Assembly: GCA_004764695.1 (NCBI GenBank)
Contig: SMSO01000031.1
Location: 5,823,261 to 5,887,260, forward strand
Length of the DNA stretch: 64,000 nt
From: Schizochytrium sp. TIO01
Taxonomy: Eukaryota > Sar > Bigyra > Thraustochytrida > Thraustochytriidae
Direction: 5' to 3'
The position numbers and the translations under genes are program-made. Positions 52,987 to 63,900 of the stretch are shown in pieces (the stretch's first letter is position 1; every line of letters starts with the position of its first letter). The notes below the pieces were generated by a model. The model made no database searches. It worked only from the letters and a program-made list of their open reading frames with translations, and was not told where the DNA came from.

Positions 52987-55900
52987 ACATAAGTGCTCTT
53001 ACTCATTTTAAAAACTGAAGAACGTGACTGCAGAGGAAATGTGTTTACTATAGGTAGAAAACCCGCAAGCTATAGATTCAACAGCATAATCATAAATAGG
53101 TATACATGAACAATGGTGAAGGAATACACTGGTAGCATGTCTTGAACTTGAACTTCAACCAATCACAACCAATTTCGTCGCAAACTTACTTTATTTCCTT
53201 TAAGTTTCTCTTTCTCTAATTCGAAGGGGTGTGTATTTCTTGAAATTCCGACTCATCCCTAGTCTTTGTATGAGCAAACAATAGAAGTAGGTACTACGTA
53301 GCTAGCCTAACGAAGATTTTAATTACTTATTTATAATTCAAAATTTAAGATCTTTAGTATGATATATTAATTTACTTTTTTTTACTTTTTTTTTTTAAAG
53401 AGTCGCTTTTTAATTTATCGCCCTACCATTGCTACTAATAACTGTCTTGAAGTTGCGTTCCGCAAGAATTTGTGATCCCAGCTTGTCTTAGGTACCCCGT
53501 TAGGAGGTAGGTATCTAGCTAGAGAAGCAGTCAGTAACTCTTTGGTAAATGAAACACCTAGCTAGAAACCAAACCCCTTTTCTGTTTCTTATTCTCTTCT
53601 TTCCTCTTTTCTTTAGAAAAGGAAAAAACAAAACTAAACAATTATTTTTTTTCTGTAACAAAGTTGTTTCTTTAAAGCTGCTTTATGAAGCAGGTAAGTA
53701 TTAATTAGGTAGGTACCCACTACATAGTCCTACCATGATCGCTCTGGTTCCGCAAAGAATCCCTCTAAGAGTAGTTGCTAGGAAGGTAGCAAGTATTGTT
53801 ATTTAAAATCCCTCACTCGAATGCTCCTTTTCTTGAAAAGTGAGTGCGGAGAAGTGCGACGGCGTTCTTGATTAACCCTGAGTGGTAGCTAAACAATAGA
53901 TAACTTCTACTAGTACACCTTTGGCAAAATCTACTGTTACTAGTATTGCTATTTTATTTATTTTTAAGTACAAATAGTATAGGCTACTAATAAACAAAAT
54001 AAGCGACTCGAAGCGGGATAAAGCACTCAAAGCGCGTGGCTGCACCTAGGCATTATCAAATCTACCTGCTTGAATATGCAGTGGTAAAGTAAACACGGGA
54101 TCGCGGCCAACTTACCCATCCTTAAGATCACTCGTTTACATGCTCCCCGTTTGCATGTATTGCAGAGGAAACTCAACTTGAAGATTGATTAATTACTTCG
54201 TCACGCTCTTCCATGACATGACTAATTATCGTACTGAGCAGCAGTAAGTGCATACTACTGACTGAGACCATGTCATGTTCAGGCCATTCATATCTCGATT
54301 GGAGCTGCACGTGCCAATGGTTCCACCTCTGGATTGTTTCACCTGTTCGAAGTTGACATGTGACATGTGCTTGCCAATTGCACCCAGCTAAAGCGGAATC
54401 GCGAGCCCACTTTAACACTGATAACTCAAAAGGCCTCATGTCGCAAATACTGTTCAGGGAGCAAGCGAGGAATTCGCGTTGTTCAAGTTGGAGTGCTACG
54501 ATGTTTTTCAAAGTTGCATTTGAAGTTCTGGCCGCCGTCCTTCTCTACCAACATATGGGTTGATTGATATAGGTAGTAGGCCTACGTATAGATTTCCCTC
54601 GTTTAAATTTTTGTTGAAATGAAAATTGAAGTTGCCAGGCTGATGGAGAGAGGCCCTATGTAAGTGCCTAGGTACTTTGCAATTGACGTTGAAATTGTAC
54701 ATGGAAGCAACGGCAAATATGCCTTTTGAGATCCTACCAAAGTTAAAGGGTGGAGTGGGTTTAATTGGGTGCAAAGGCATCAACACTTAAAGCATACTGG
54801 ACAATGAATATTTATCATATTGTGTTGATTCTCTGGGCTTTCCGTCTGAGAAACACGAAACCTCCGTTTCGATGTAGGTATTTATTATTGGGTGGTTGTT
54901 CTTTTGCTTCTTCAATACAAATCTGAGCGAGGGAAATTTTGAGGCTGCCTCACCAGAGTAAGTAGAACTATCTATATATAGCAGTAGTGATACGTAGCAG
55001 ACCTGGAGATCGAAGGAATTCTTCTCACTTGAGACCACGTGGCCGTAGTGTTCAGGGCTTACTTGGGCTTGCCATTGCCCGTGACTTCGATCCACGGACC
55101 ATGTTTCCGATAATTGCCTGCATCGCAAATATTACATAATCAGCTTTGCAGCATCAATTACCTTTTCTTCCTGCAGCAAGCAAGATCAGAGCCTATCAGT
55201 AATTCTAGCACTTCTTCCCAGACCAATTACTTTTAATTAACATTGTTCATGATCTAGCATTGATCAGTATGTAAAGCAAACTACTCTTTACCTTCTTTTG
55301 TCCTTTCGTTTTTGCAAAGGCTTTAATTAATATCATCATCATCATCATCATCAGAAATGTATTTTATCTTTAATGTTCTCTCTCTTTCTCTTGCGGGCTG
55401 TTGTCTGAAGCATGATCTCTCATGTCATTTCTTCTTGCTATGTCACGATGGAATTTTTTGCTGTTAATCGAAATAGATTGACGAATCTTGCAACCTATTC
55501 CTCTTCTCGATCTCCTCCCTATTCAAATTGTCGGCAGCTATTGTTTGACGCCTTAAAACGAATTGAAGCAAGAATCACGCACAAGCTTCTTACTCTTCTT
55601 CTTTTCTTCTTTTCAATTTTTATTTTTATTCAATTTTTATTCAATTTTTTAATCTCTCCAGAATGCTGCAGTTTGACTAGGCCATTCTTCTTAACAAAGC
55701 AAAGTTTTCTGAATCGGAGGATTATACGGCAGGAGTGTACAATATATATCGCTAAGATTCAGTTGAGCAAACTTTTGTCCTCCCTGCATTTCAAAAGGGG
55801 GATTTTACTTTGAAGATCATTATAGGCTGTGAGTTGATGAAACTGAAGGCGTTCTTATTCCTACTCTACTGAAGCCCTTGTTTTTTCCCTCTATCCCCTT

Positions 55901-56868
55901 ATTTCTCACAACTTATGCCCGAGGTGCATGTTTCAGAAAGCACATCAGGGAATATGTTAATTTATAAACGATTGCCAATGACACTCTTAAATAGCGATAT
56001 TGAATAAGAAGGAGAGAATACCTTTTGTCTTTAAAGTAAAAAGGCCCAGGCTTTAAGCTTTCTTTGTATTATATGTAGATTTGCATTCAAGTCAGATGCA
56101 AGATGGTTTAGCAAGAAAAATAGTGCCATGCTAAAGAATCTCATAACTCAAGGTCAATTTCGCATTTCATAGTGACGGAAACGTCAGCTGGAAATAAAGC
56201 TTAAATGAAATAACAGAAACCTCCTTACATATAAACATGATGTTTCGTTTTATATTTGTTTTCACACGATCGTAGTTGAACTTATCGATAGTTATGCAGT
56301 TGCCAGAAAAACAATACACGCCGAATCATTTTGTCCGAAGTTAGCCATTAATGAGCACTGTGGCGCCATTGGGCATCGAACCCGAGAAACCTAACAAAAA
56401 GATCCACTGGAGAGGAACCCTTTTTACAGGTTGCAAATATGATAGATTTTCCATTCGTTCAGACAGCTGCCTAACTTTCAAATCGAGTGGATTGTGTATT
56501 TTCAATTCTGACTGTCCTAATATCTCACTCCAAGTATCCATTTTTTTTTTTTTAAGTTTTTTTGTCTCCGCAAATCTAATCATGCCAGTGGAAAAACTCA
56601 TGATCGAGTCCTAAGTTTTGCGTTTTTACATTAGGATCCTTAGTGTTATGTAAAGTACCTAGTAGATAGATGGTAATTTCTGTCATTTTCATTAACATTT
56701 AATATTACCTGATGGGTTCTGGTAGTTGTGTTCATCGTGCACGCGCATCTTGACTCACAATCATAACTTCATTGTAAATTTAAGCTTAAACAAAGCGGGG
56801 ATGCAAAGAAATAAAAATGTGTGGTTTATTGGAAAACAAATACGTATACAAAATAGTAGATACAACTA
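52987..56868. other. AT-rich gene-poor region
   Basis: No supported gene. TAGGTA/TAGGTAC-type words are frequent between 53280 and 54880. 55332-55353 is (ATC)n. A 133-codon plus-strand frame from ATG 55412 with a hydrophobic middle (LLTLLLFFFSIFIFIQFLFN) is mostly T-run translation and not called. 56341-56601 has a minus-strand frame of low plausibility. Confidence 0.45.
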
Positions 56869-58318
56869 TCATTGCAGCATCTTTGAAGGATCTGCAGGAT
56901 GTGTCTTTTGCCGATAAGTAAGCAAGCGTTTCAGGCTTGTAAGATACTTCCGTTGAGACTCATCGTTCATGACATGGGCCACTTTGCCAGCATTAATTCG
57001 TTCGCGACCCTTGCGCTCATGGATACCAACCATAGTAACTCCAATAGGCCACGGGTCATTGCCAATTGCCAAGCGTACATAATGATCAGCTGCCTGTAAA
57101 TTCTTTCTGTTAGTCCTCCAATTCCATGCCATTCCAAATTTGCAATTTCTGTCAATGTGTAGAGGGAGGAAAAAAAGACCTCATGGGCTTTGCATCAAAG
57201 CCCGAAAAGAAGGTCTAGGAAAGGCAAAGGAGGGGTAAAGGAATTGTTTGGATGGTGTCAGCAGGCATCAGATTCGTGAAAACTGAAAATATTAAAAGAT
57301 GTCACTCACGTGGCATTTTGCCTCAGTGAAAAATTAAAATCATCATCTGCCATTCCGACACTTTATAACATCGAAATCCCTACCCCATATTTTCCATCTC
57401 GCCTTCCTGACGATCCGCATTATGCAGCATATTCTAACTTACTTGAGTGTACTCTCGCTTCATACATAGCTGAATCATCTGGTCTACAGATTCAAGAACC
57501 TCTGGTGCAACTTGCTTGTTCTTCAGAAGTTTCTTTAGGGGACGAAGGTGGTCCTTTGTCTGCTTAAGAGTCTGCACTTCCTGGCGACCGGCAGTCATGC
57601 GTCGCTGCGCAGGATCCATAGCGTCTACCGCACGCTCCCAATCCCCAAGTGTGAGTTTCAGAAAAGCGAGGATGCGTTTCTCTGGTGTCTTTTTGTTTAC
57701 GACATCATCATCGCTCAACTTGCGCTCTTCGCGCACCTTGCCATCTTCTTCGTCGCCGGCCTCCTCGCGAGAAAGCTTCATACCCTTGAGCTCATCGGCA
57801 CCCAGATTTTGCTGCTCTAGCATACGAAGTCGCTTCAAGCGCTCTGCAAAGTTTTCACCAAAGAGAGTCACAGGTTCACCACGAGCTCGCAGACGCCGCA
57901 CAATCTCTTCCAGCGTAAGGTCTGTCTCCTCTTCTGCTGCAGAGCTTGCTTTCGGCACCGCCGAAGATCCTGCGCTTACCTGCTTCGATTCTGGACTTGT
58001 CTTCGAACTCTCGCCTGCGTTCGCGGCTGCCTCTGGAACACCAGAGGCCGCTACGGCAGCGTCCTCAGCCTTGCGTCTCTGCCGCAGGGCGCTGTCGCCA
58101 GCGTCCTCGCGAGGTCTCTTGCGCCCAGCATCTGCTCCCTTGGCAGCCCCGCCGCTGGCCCCTGTGACCCCCCGGCGAGGGCCCGAGGCCCGCTTGGCCC
58201 GCCCATCCGCAATGAGCGCCGCGAGGGCGTCCATCGCAGCGAGCAGCGCCGAAGAGGGTCCGCGCGCGCGGAAGGGTCGATCGTCTTGCCTCGCCTTTCG
58301 AGGATTGTCTCCACCCAT
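56869..58318 (-). CDS. PRPF18: Pre-mRNA-splicing factor 18 (spliced, two exons)
   Basis: Exon 1 is 58318-57443 (292 residues from ATG) and exon 2 is 57093-56869 (74 residues and TGA), joined in phase 0 for 366 residues. PRP18 is a U5 snRNP-associated second-step splicing factor that stabilises 3' splice-site docking with SLU7. The SFM/PRP4-like motif is at residues 134-168 ([20 protein letters not shown]). The Prp18 domain begins about 213 ([20 protein letters not shown]), includes [20 protein letters not shown], and finishes in exon 2 with [20 protein letters not shown] and [20 protein letters not shown], the most conserved family block. The N-terminal 130 residues are Ala/Arg/Gly-rich and longer than usual. 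The strong GTAAGT donor and ACAG acceptor leave little doubt about the join. Confidence 0.95.
57094..57442 (-). other. PRPF18 intron
   Basis: The 349-base intron has donor CAA|GTAAGT (57442 downward) and acceptor TTTACAG (ending at 57094) on the minus strand. It splits the Prp18 domain exactly between KREYTQ and [12 protein letters not shown], where the family alignment is continuous. Confidence 0.93.
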
Positions 58319-59755
58319 GATTCAAAAGCACTCAAATCGCGCTTCCTTCGAACTCCTCGCTCTGCTAAGACCAGCTAGGGAACCAACTAGCAGCGCCCGG
58401 ACTAGCACTTGGATAGCGCTATCTACGGTCGACGGCCGTCGGGAGCGCTACTGGCCAGCTAGCGCTTCCACTAGGGGTGCTCTAGGACGAGCTTCGCTTA
58501 GTAACGCTTAGCCCATCGAAAGGCTGAATAGCTGCCTGTAGGAACTCCTAGGGACTAGGCATGGCGGTAGCACCAGCTTAGGCAGCGCTGAGAGCGTTAG
58601 GATTATGGAATCGCTGCGCGAATGATTCACGATGTCGCGCGAAGCGAAGAAGCGCTGTCACCGCAGTGAGTGAAGCAAGCACGCACTGCACAAGCTACTG
58701 CCGCTTGCCGGCTATCGCAAGCCGCCTTCACCCGTGTAGATCCGGGGATATCTTGAGCAGGCGGGCAGGCAGGCAGCTATGAAGGCTTGGCTTCTTGGCC
58801 TCATCGTCTCGCTCCACTCACTGCAAGTGGCTTTGCGCGAGCCGTTCGTTCATTCCTTGTTTGGAGGCTGCCGTGCCTGTCTGTCTATCCAAAGACAAAG
58901 ACGGACAGGCGTCAAGCAAAGGATTGGTTGCCAGCGCCTCCGGTGCAGCGGGTCGTCTCGTGGTGCAGACAACCAACATTTTGGAAGCCGCTTGGAGCCA
59001 CACATCTCTCTCTCTGTTTCTCTCTCTCTTTCTGTCTGTTTCTGTTTGGGTTTCTGTAAACTGCGAAAAAGGCCGAAGACGATTGTTGCTGGGAACGTGG
59101 GGAACCTGCTTTCAGTAGAAGTTGCGGATAGAGAGCTTATCTATCTATCCTGCAGAATGAATGAATGAATCTCAAGACTTTTTGGTGTACTGACTCGAAC
59201 TCAGCATTTGCTTTGCACTGGGTACCGCTTTTCCCAGAGATTAGACCTGAATGTCCGAAACTTGGCTATGGTTTAATGAGTTATCGTTGATTGAGGTAGC
59301 ACTACCATTACCACTAGTTCTTGGGAGATTTAGTTCGATCGAGGGCCTGGTCCTGGTAGCTAGAGTAGTTATAGAAGTAGTTAGGTGCTCGCTATTGTTT
59401 ATGTCAATAACAGTTGCGAAATGTTTATTAGATTAGATATTATGATACATGTATAGTAGATTCATTTTTTAAAGGAGGGAGACATATATCAATACACTAT
59501 GTCTTGTATGACAATGATGCACAGCAAAACCGACGAGGATATTCATTGGAGTGTTGTAGATATTAGTAGACCACAGCGTCAAGCAAATACTTAGTAGTGG
59601 ATAGTAGGTACCTACATACTCTTCAAGATGATAAGCTTGAACTCTAAAGTGAAATACAGGTTGTGGTTCCACTATTGTAAGAGTATAAATTCGTCAAAGC
59701 AAGAAGCAAATCATGAACTCTAAGAATATTGCAAGTAAGAGATTCATTGAAAATA
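58319..59755. other. Upstream of PRPF18; no gene, repeat-rich
   Basis: 58360-58520 is dense in AGCGCT, CTAGC and GTCGAC-type short palindromes and likely includes the PRPF18 promoter. 58760-58780 has GGCAGGCGGGCAGG repeats. 59000-59040 is a TCTC/TTTCTG pyrimidine tract. 59200-59750 is AT-rich. A perfect palindrome GTAGGTACCTAC is at about 59606-59617. Short frames show no domain. Confidence 0.45.
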
Positions 59756-60052
59756 ATGGACGAGGATTTCATCAAGGAGGTGCTGAATGATGTTGTGGAA
59801 AACTCTGCCTCTGACTCTTCAGCTTGGGGAAGCTCTTCCAGGGGTTGGGACGGCGATGTTGAATCAGATGGCATTGAAAGCGAGATTGATGCTTCAGAAG
59901 ACGCAGGGAGTGTCTTTTCTGATGGGACTATAGAAGACGAAGATAATGATGAAGTAGTAGAAAGGCATAAGGTTGGTGAGCGTACAAAGCGCATAAGTGC
60001 TTGCCAGGATGACTTTATCAAATCTATGAGGCAAAAGGCGGAAAACACATGA
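59756..60052 (+). CDS. Acidic small ORF, possible 5' exon of the transposon-like gene
   Basis: Starts at ATG 59756; 98 residues, strongly acidic and Ser-rich in the middle (DSSAWGSSSRGWDGDVESDG, SEIDASEDAGSVFSDGTIED), ending with a basic tail. It lies 76 bases before ATG 60129. A possible splice would join donor GTGAGC at 59976 to acceptor CCGAAG ending 60126, with CTTAAC as branch-like sequence. That join is in frame with the zinc-ribbon block. As an independent protein it has no recognisable domain. Confidence 0.45.
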   Translation: MDEDFIKEVLNDVVENSASDSSAWGSSSRGWDGDVESDGIESEIDASEDAGSVFSDGTIEDEDNDEVVERHKVGERTKRISACQDDFIKSMRQKAENT

Positions 60053-60128
60053 ATAAAGTTCATAATTCTACGATATTTAGCCCAATGGCCAGGTTCATTG
60101 TCCATCAAAAGCCTTAACACCCGAAGGT

Positions 60129-60902
60129 ATGCATGTCCGTCCAGTTGGAATCTGGTGGCCCTCGAAGATGTTTAAATCAATGAAGGGAAAAATCCCTTGT
60201 CCAGGATGCAATAAGGATCCCAGCTGCCGTATTCAAGCAGGCCTTGTGAGCTATGATGATGGGTTTTGGACGGATTCCCCGCGAGAGATAATTGGCTGGT
60301 GTGAAACATGGTTTCTTCAGACAAGGCGATACACATGTAAAAGATGCGGTTTGACCTTCAAGAATAGTGATCCACGCGTTTTGCGCTTATGTCCAGAAGA
60401 AGTTCGTGTATGTTTCAATCTAGTTTTAACAAAGCATGCCGGGATTGAGCGCGAGCTCAGTCGATGGGCATACTCCATGTGGGTAAAGAGTCCCGCTTGG
60501 TGCGTAGCTCAGATTCGAGAATCTCATGTCCGTCATTTTGGTCGCTTAGAGTCCGAGTACTATTTACGCGCAGTTACAGCCCTGCAGAAATTCGTTATCT
60601 CAGGTAAAAACTCCAAACTAAACGGAAAGATAAGCGACCACTTCAAAAATCGTATCAGCCCTGAAAGCGGCGAAATAAAACCGATGAAAGCAACTATTGA
60701 TGATCAAGAAGTTCCAACACTTGATGAGCAAAACGAGGAAAACTTTGCGGAGACCTTTTTAAGCTTTAAAATCGAACAAGTGAAGGGCTTCGGTGAAGAA
60801 AAACAAAAAGTTTTAATGAAGATGTTCGATCTCGCAACACCTTCAGTCCATGATTGCTATATACTAGCATATCGATATTTTTACAGCAAAGGAATATTTT
60901 AG
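60129..60902 (+). CDS. Zinc-ribbon (DUF6729-like) ORF
   Basis: 257 residues from ATG 60129; the frame is open back to 60081, just after TTTAG. A split zinc ribbon is clear: C24-x2-C27 (IPCPGCNKDPSCR) and C70-x2-C73 (YTCKRCGLTF), with RPVGIWWPS before it and GWCETWFLQTRRY between the pairs. After it come helical segments (LCPEEVRVCFNLVLTKHAGI, WCVAQIRESHVRHFGRLESE) and a charged region with FAETFLSFKIEQVKGFGEE. It ends at TAG 60900-60902 directly after a TTTT run. The next coding block is one frame away and overlaps it by 49 bases. It likely binds DNA as part of a transposase, by family resemblance. Confidence 0.65.
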   Translation: MHVRPVGIWWPSKMFKSMKGKIPCPGCNKDPSCRIQAGLVSYDDGFWTDSPREIIGWCETWFLQTRRYTCKRCGLTFKNSDPRVLRLCPEEVRVCFNLVLTKHAGIERELSRWAYSMWVKSPAWCVAQIRESHVRHFGRLESEYYLRAVTALQKFVISGKNSKLNGKISDHFKNRISPESGEIKPMKATIDDQEVPTLDEQNEENFAETFLSFKIEQVKGFGEEKQKVLMKMFDLATPSVHDCYILAYRYFYSKGIF

Positions 60903-63900
60903 AGATCCTGCAGGATAAACGTTTTGATTGTTTGTCGCTGCACAAGCGAAAGGACAGGCGGAGATCTACGTTGACGACCTGGGAAAAAAAGTTTATGATA
61001 TTCTTATTCGAACAAGTACAAAGTGATGCTGGGAAGACTGCTGGTTATGGTAGTACAAGTGGGAAACCTGATGAGGATGCACTTATAGTTCAAAAGGCAA
61101 TAACGAAGGCGCAGAGTGCGCTAGATAGACGCGACGCGCGAAATAGTCGAAACCATAAAAAAAGGCAGGCTGCCATTGAACAGGCAAGACAGAGGGCCTT
61201 TGAGGTACAGAGGGATAAGCAAGACACTGAGGAAGACCGTAGTGATAAAGTGAACCCTTCTACCAAGTTGCAAAGATTTGGGTATTTTGATGATCCAGAA
61301 GGCTACAATGGTTTGCTCGTCGGTAGTAGACTCCTTGATAGAGTATCGCTCCATCACTATCAGCATGAAGCGCGCGCACTTTTATACGAGACAGTAAGCT
61401 ATAGTGCGAGGTTTATCTCTATAGACTGCACCTTCGAAATCCCTGATCGAATTGTAGTTTATCTCACTCAAGATAACAAATCAAGGTTAGTTTTGCGCCC
61501 TCATCAAGCGCTGCTAACAATCACCAATGAATACAACCAGGTCGTTTATCATGCAGCCTTGGCAAATAGTGAGAACAACTCCGAAATCAAAGCCGCTCTA
61601 GAACGTTTTCGGCGCATTCGTGTTGAAATGGGCGAAAAAGATTACAAACCAGACTGTGTCTGGACTGATACATGCTGTTCCAGATCAAAGGAAATTATCG
61701 AAGAGGTTTTTGGTAAAGATGTGCCAGTACGACTAGACCTATTTCATTGGTTGCGCCGTTTGGACCCTATCATGGCGACAAAGCCAACATGCCCTCGCAG
61801 ATTAGCTTTTCAGCGAGCACTAGTCGACGCTTTCATCATGAGGAGTTCCGAAGAAGTGAAAAAAGTTGAGGAAGAACACAAAGACAGACACCCAAAATAC
61901 ATTCAAAAAATGATAGCAGAGACGGTTCCAGGTAATATTCCTGAACCAACGACACTAAAGTCACGGATTATTGAGGTCTTTAAAGCCTTTTTCCTGGATG
62001 AATTCCAATCAATGTCAAGCAACTTTTGGACGAAGTTCATGGAAGCCACTGAGGGAAATCTCGGTTCTAGTACGGAAAAAAACAATGTGTCTCTGCCAAA
62101 AATAACTTTCAAACAGTCAAGTCTTCTTCAAATGGTAGCAAACGATGGATCTGGTCGCAGTTTCTTTCAAGTCTTAAGCGGGCTCTTCCACCACGTGAGA
62201 AAGGGATGCCTCAGTGATCCACTCAATATGATTTTGCAGACTCGTACACATGATGGGAAACGCCTCGTTGCGAGACGTAGCACGAATGGAAATAAAGCTT
62301 TTCATAGATTTCTTTCCACTTGCATTGCATACAAGATTATGGGTCTTGCTCGAGCTGACATTGTAATTACTGTCAATGTTGCTGCATACAACAGATCACG
62401 TTTAGTAAAGCTAGAAGGCCTGCCACAGTACTATAAGTATCAACCTTTGAGTCATCGTCTCATTCAGAACTCAATTGTACATCAGGCCTTCAAATCAATG
62501 TCCAAGAGCAACCTTCCGTATCCGAATACTGGACTTCCTGTATGCACACAAGCGTCGCTGAGTCATGGCTTAGCTGCTAACTATATTATCAGAAATCCTC
62601 TAACTGAGGAGAATCTCTTTGGGTCATCCAACATGGCTTTACTTGTCCTTCCTCTTTCAGACTTAGCAAAGACTGAAAAATATTCTGAAAGTGTTGCTCT
62701 TGCCGCAAGAGTTGGAAGTGAAATCACAGCTTTCCTGTATGCTTTAGGATTAGAGGACGCTAAATATTGCCAAAGAAAGAAAAGCCTACAGGGAGCGCCA
62801 TCTATAGACGTGATCCAACTTATGCTTGTCAAGCTCAACGGCGAAACAATCAAATCCCAAAGAGGGACCGTTAAAGATCTTCGAGACAAGAATTATCTCT
62901 TCAGGCTTGGGAAAAAATTCATCGAAAAACATAAAGCAGCTGAAGTGAAAGATCACATCAAAATTTTTTCTCTCTTATGCAATCAAGCTGCGAGTATCTG
63001 CAAGTCAGAGGTAAAACTGAAAGTTTACACCCAAGGGGAAAATGGAGGGGGCAAATTTACCCTGTGGAGCTACCATACAGGTTCCAGATCAAACTCTCAG
63101 TCCAGATCCCTTCACATAGGTAGAGCTGTACGCGCGCCTGGAGCTGCCCGAGCTAGCTTTCATGGTATGCGACTCCCATTCCAAGGTTCCAGTCGAGTCG
63201 CCGCTCTGGAAGCTGTAGATCATTGGATTGCCTTTCAGCAATCTCCATTTTCTAGCGATGAAAGTTTCCGAAATGAACAGGGCTACTCAACCAAGAACCC
63301 CGTCAACCCAACAGTTATTGGCGGCGTTGCACTTGACAAATTACTTAACGATGGCAAACAACCAGAGACGAGTTTTGTCATTCCCCCAGGAAGAAAGCTC
63401 CTATCTGAAGCTTCTCCAATACCTTTCGTTGCTGTGGGAGGGAACAAAAGTCAAAAGGCAGAGAGAAAGTTGTTTTCTAATCTACAAACGATAGGTAGGT
63501 TTTCCCTCCAGACTACTGATCCACGACATGACTTTCGTGCCTTCGAGAGACTTTGGTCCAGCTATACAGCAAGCCCAAGCTGGGGCTATCCTCCATTGTA
63601 CCATCCAGATTTTGGGGAGGGAATAACGATTCGCCCCAAAACAGCAGCAATGCTAAGAGAATATGCCTTGTGGCGCCAACGGCAGCGTGGAAATTGCAAA
63701 GCTCATTGTGACAAAACTGTCACTCTACTTGGGCAGTCGTTGGAGTGTTCCGGAGATGCAGCATTACCAGACTTTAACATGAAACTTCTGTATTCACCAA
63801 ATATGATCGGTAAAGAAGCTCTAGAAGAGCAGGACCTCAGAGATGCTCAAGAATTTGCTGCTTCAGATGAATCGTTGGGTGGACTTTCCGCCCTTTGGAT

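Noticed and set aside
55412-55813. 133-codon frame with a hydrophobic stretch
   Set aside because: The hydrophobic part comes from T-rich low-complexity DNA; no other support.
56341-56420. Possible minus-strand tRNA (GGGTTCGATGCCC resembles a B box)
   Set aside because: The T stem does not pair beyond three bases and no A box or acceptor stem can be folded around it.
60854-60902. Programmed -1 ribosomal frameshift
   Set aside because: No X-XXY-YYZ slippery heptamer occurs in the overlap; a homopolymer length change or splicing is simpler.
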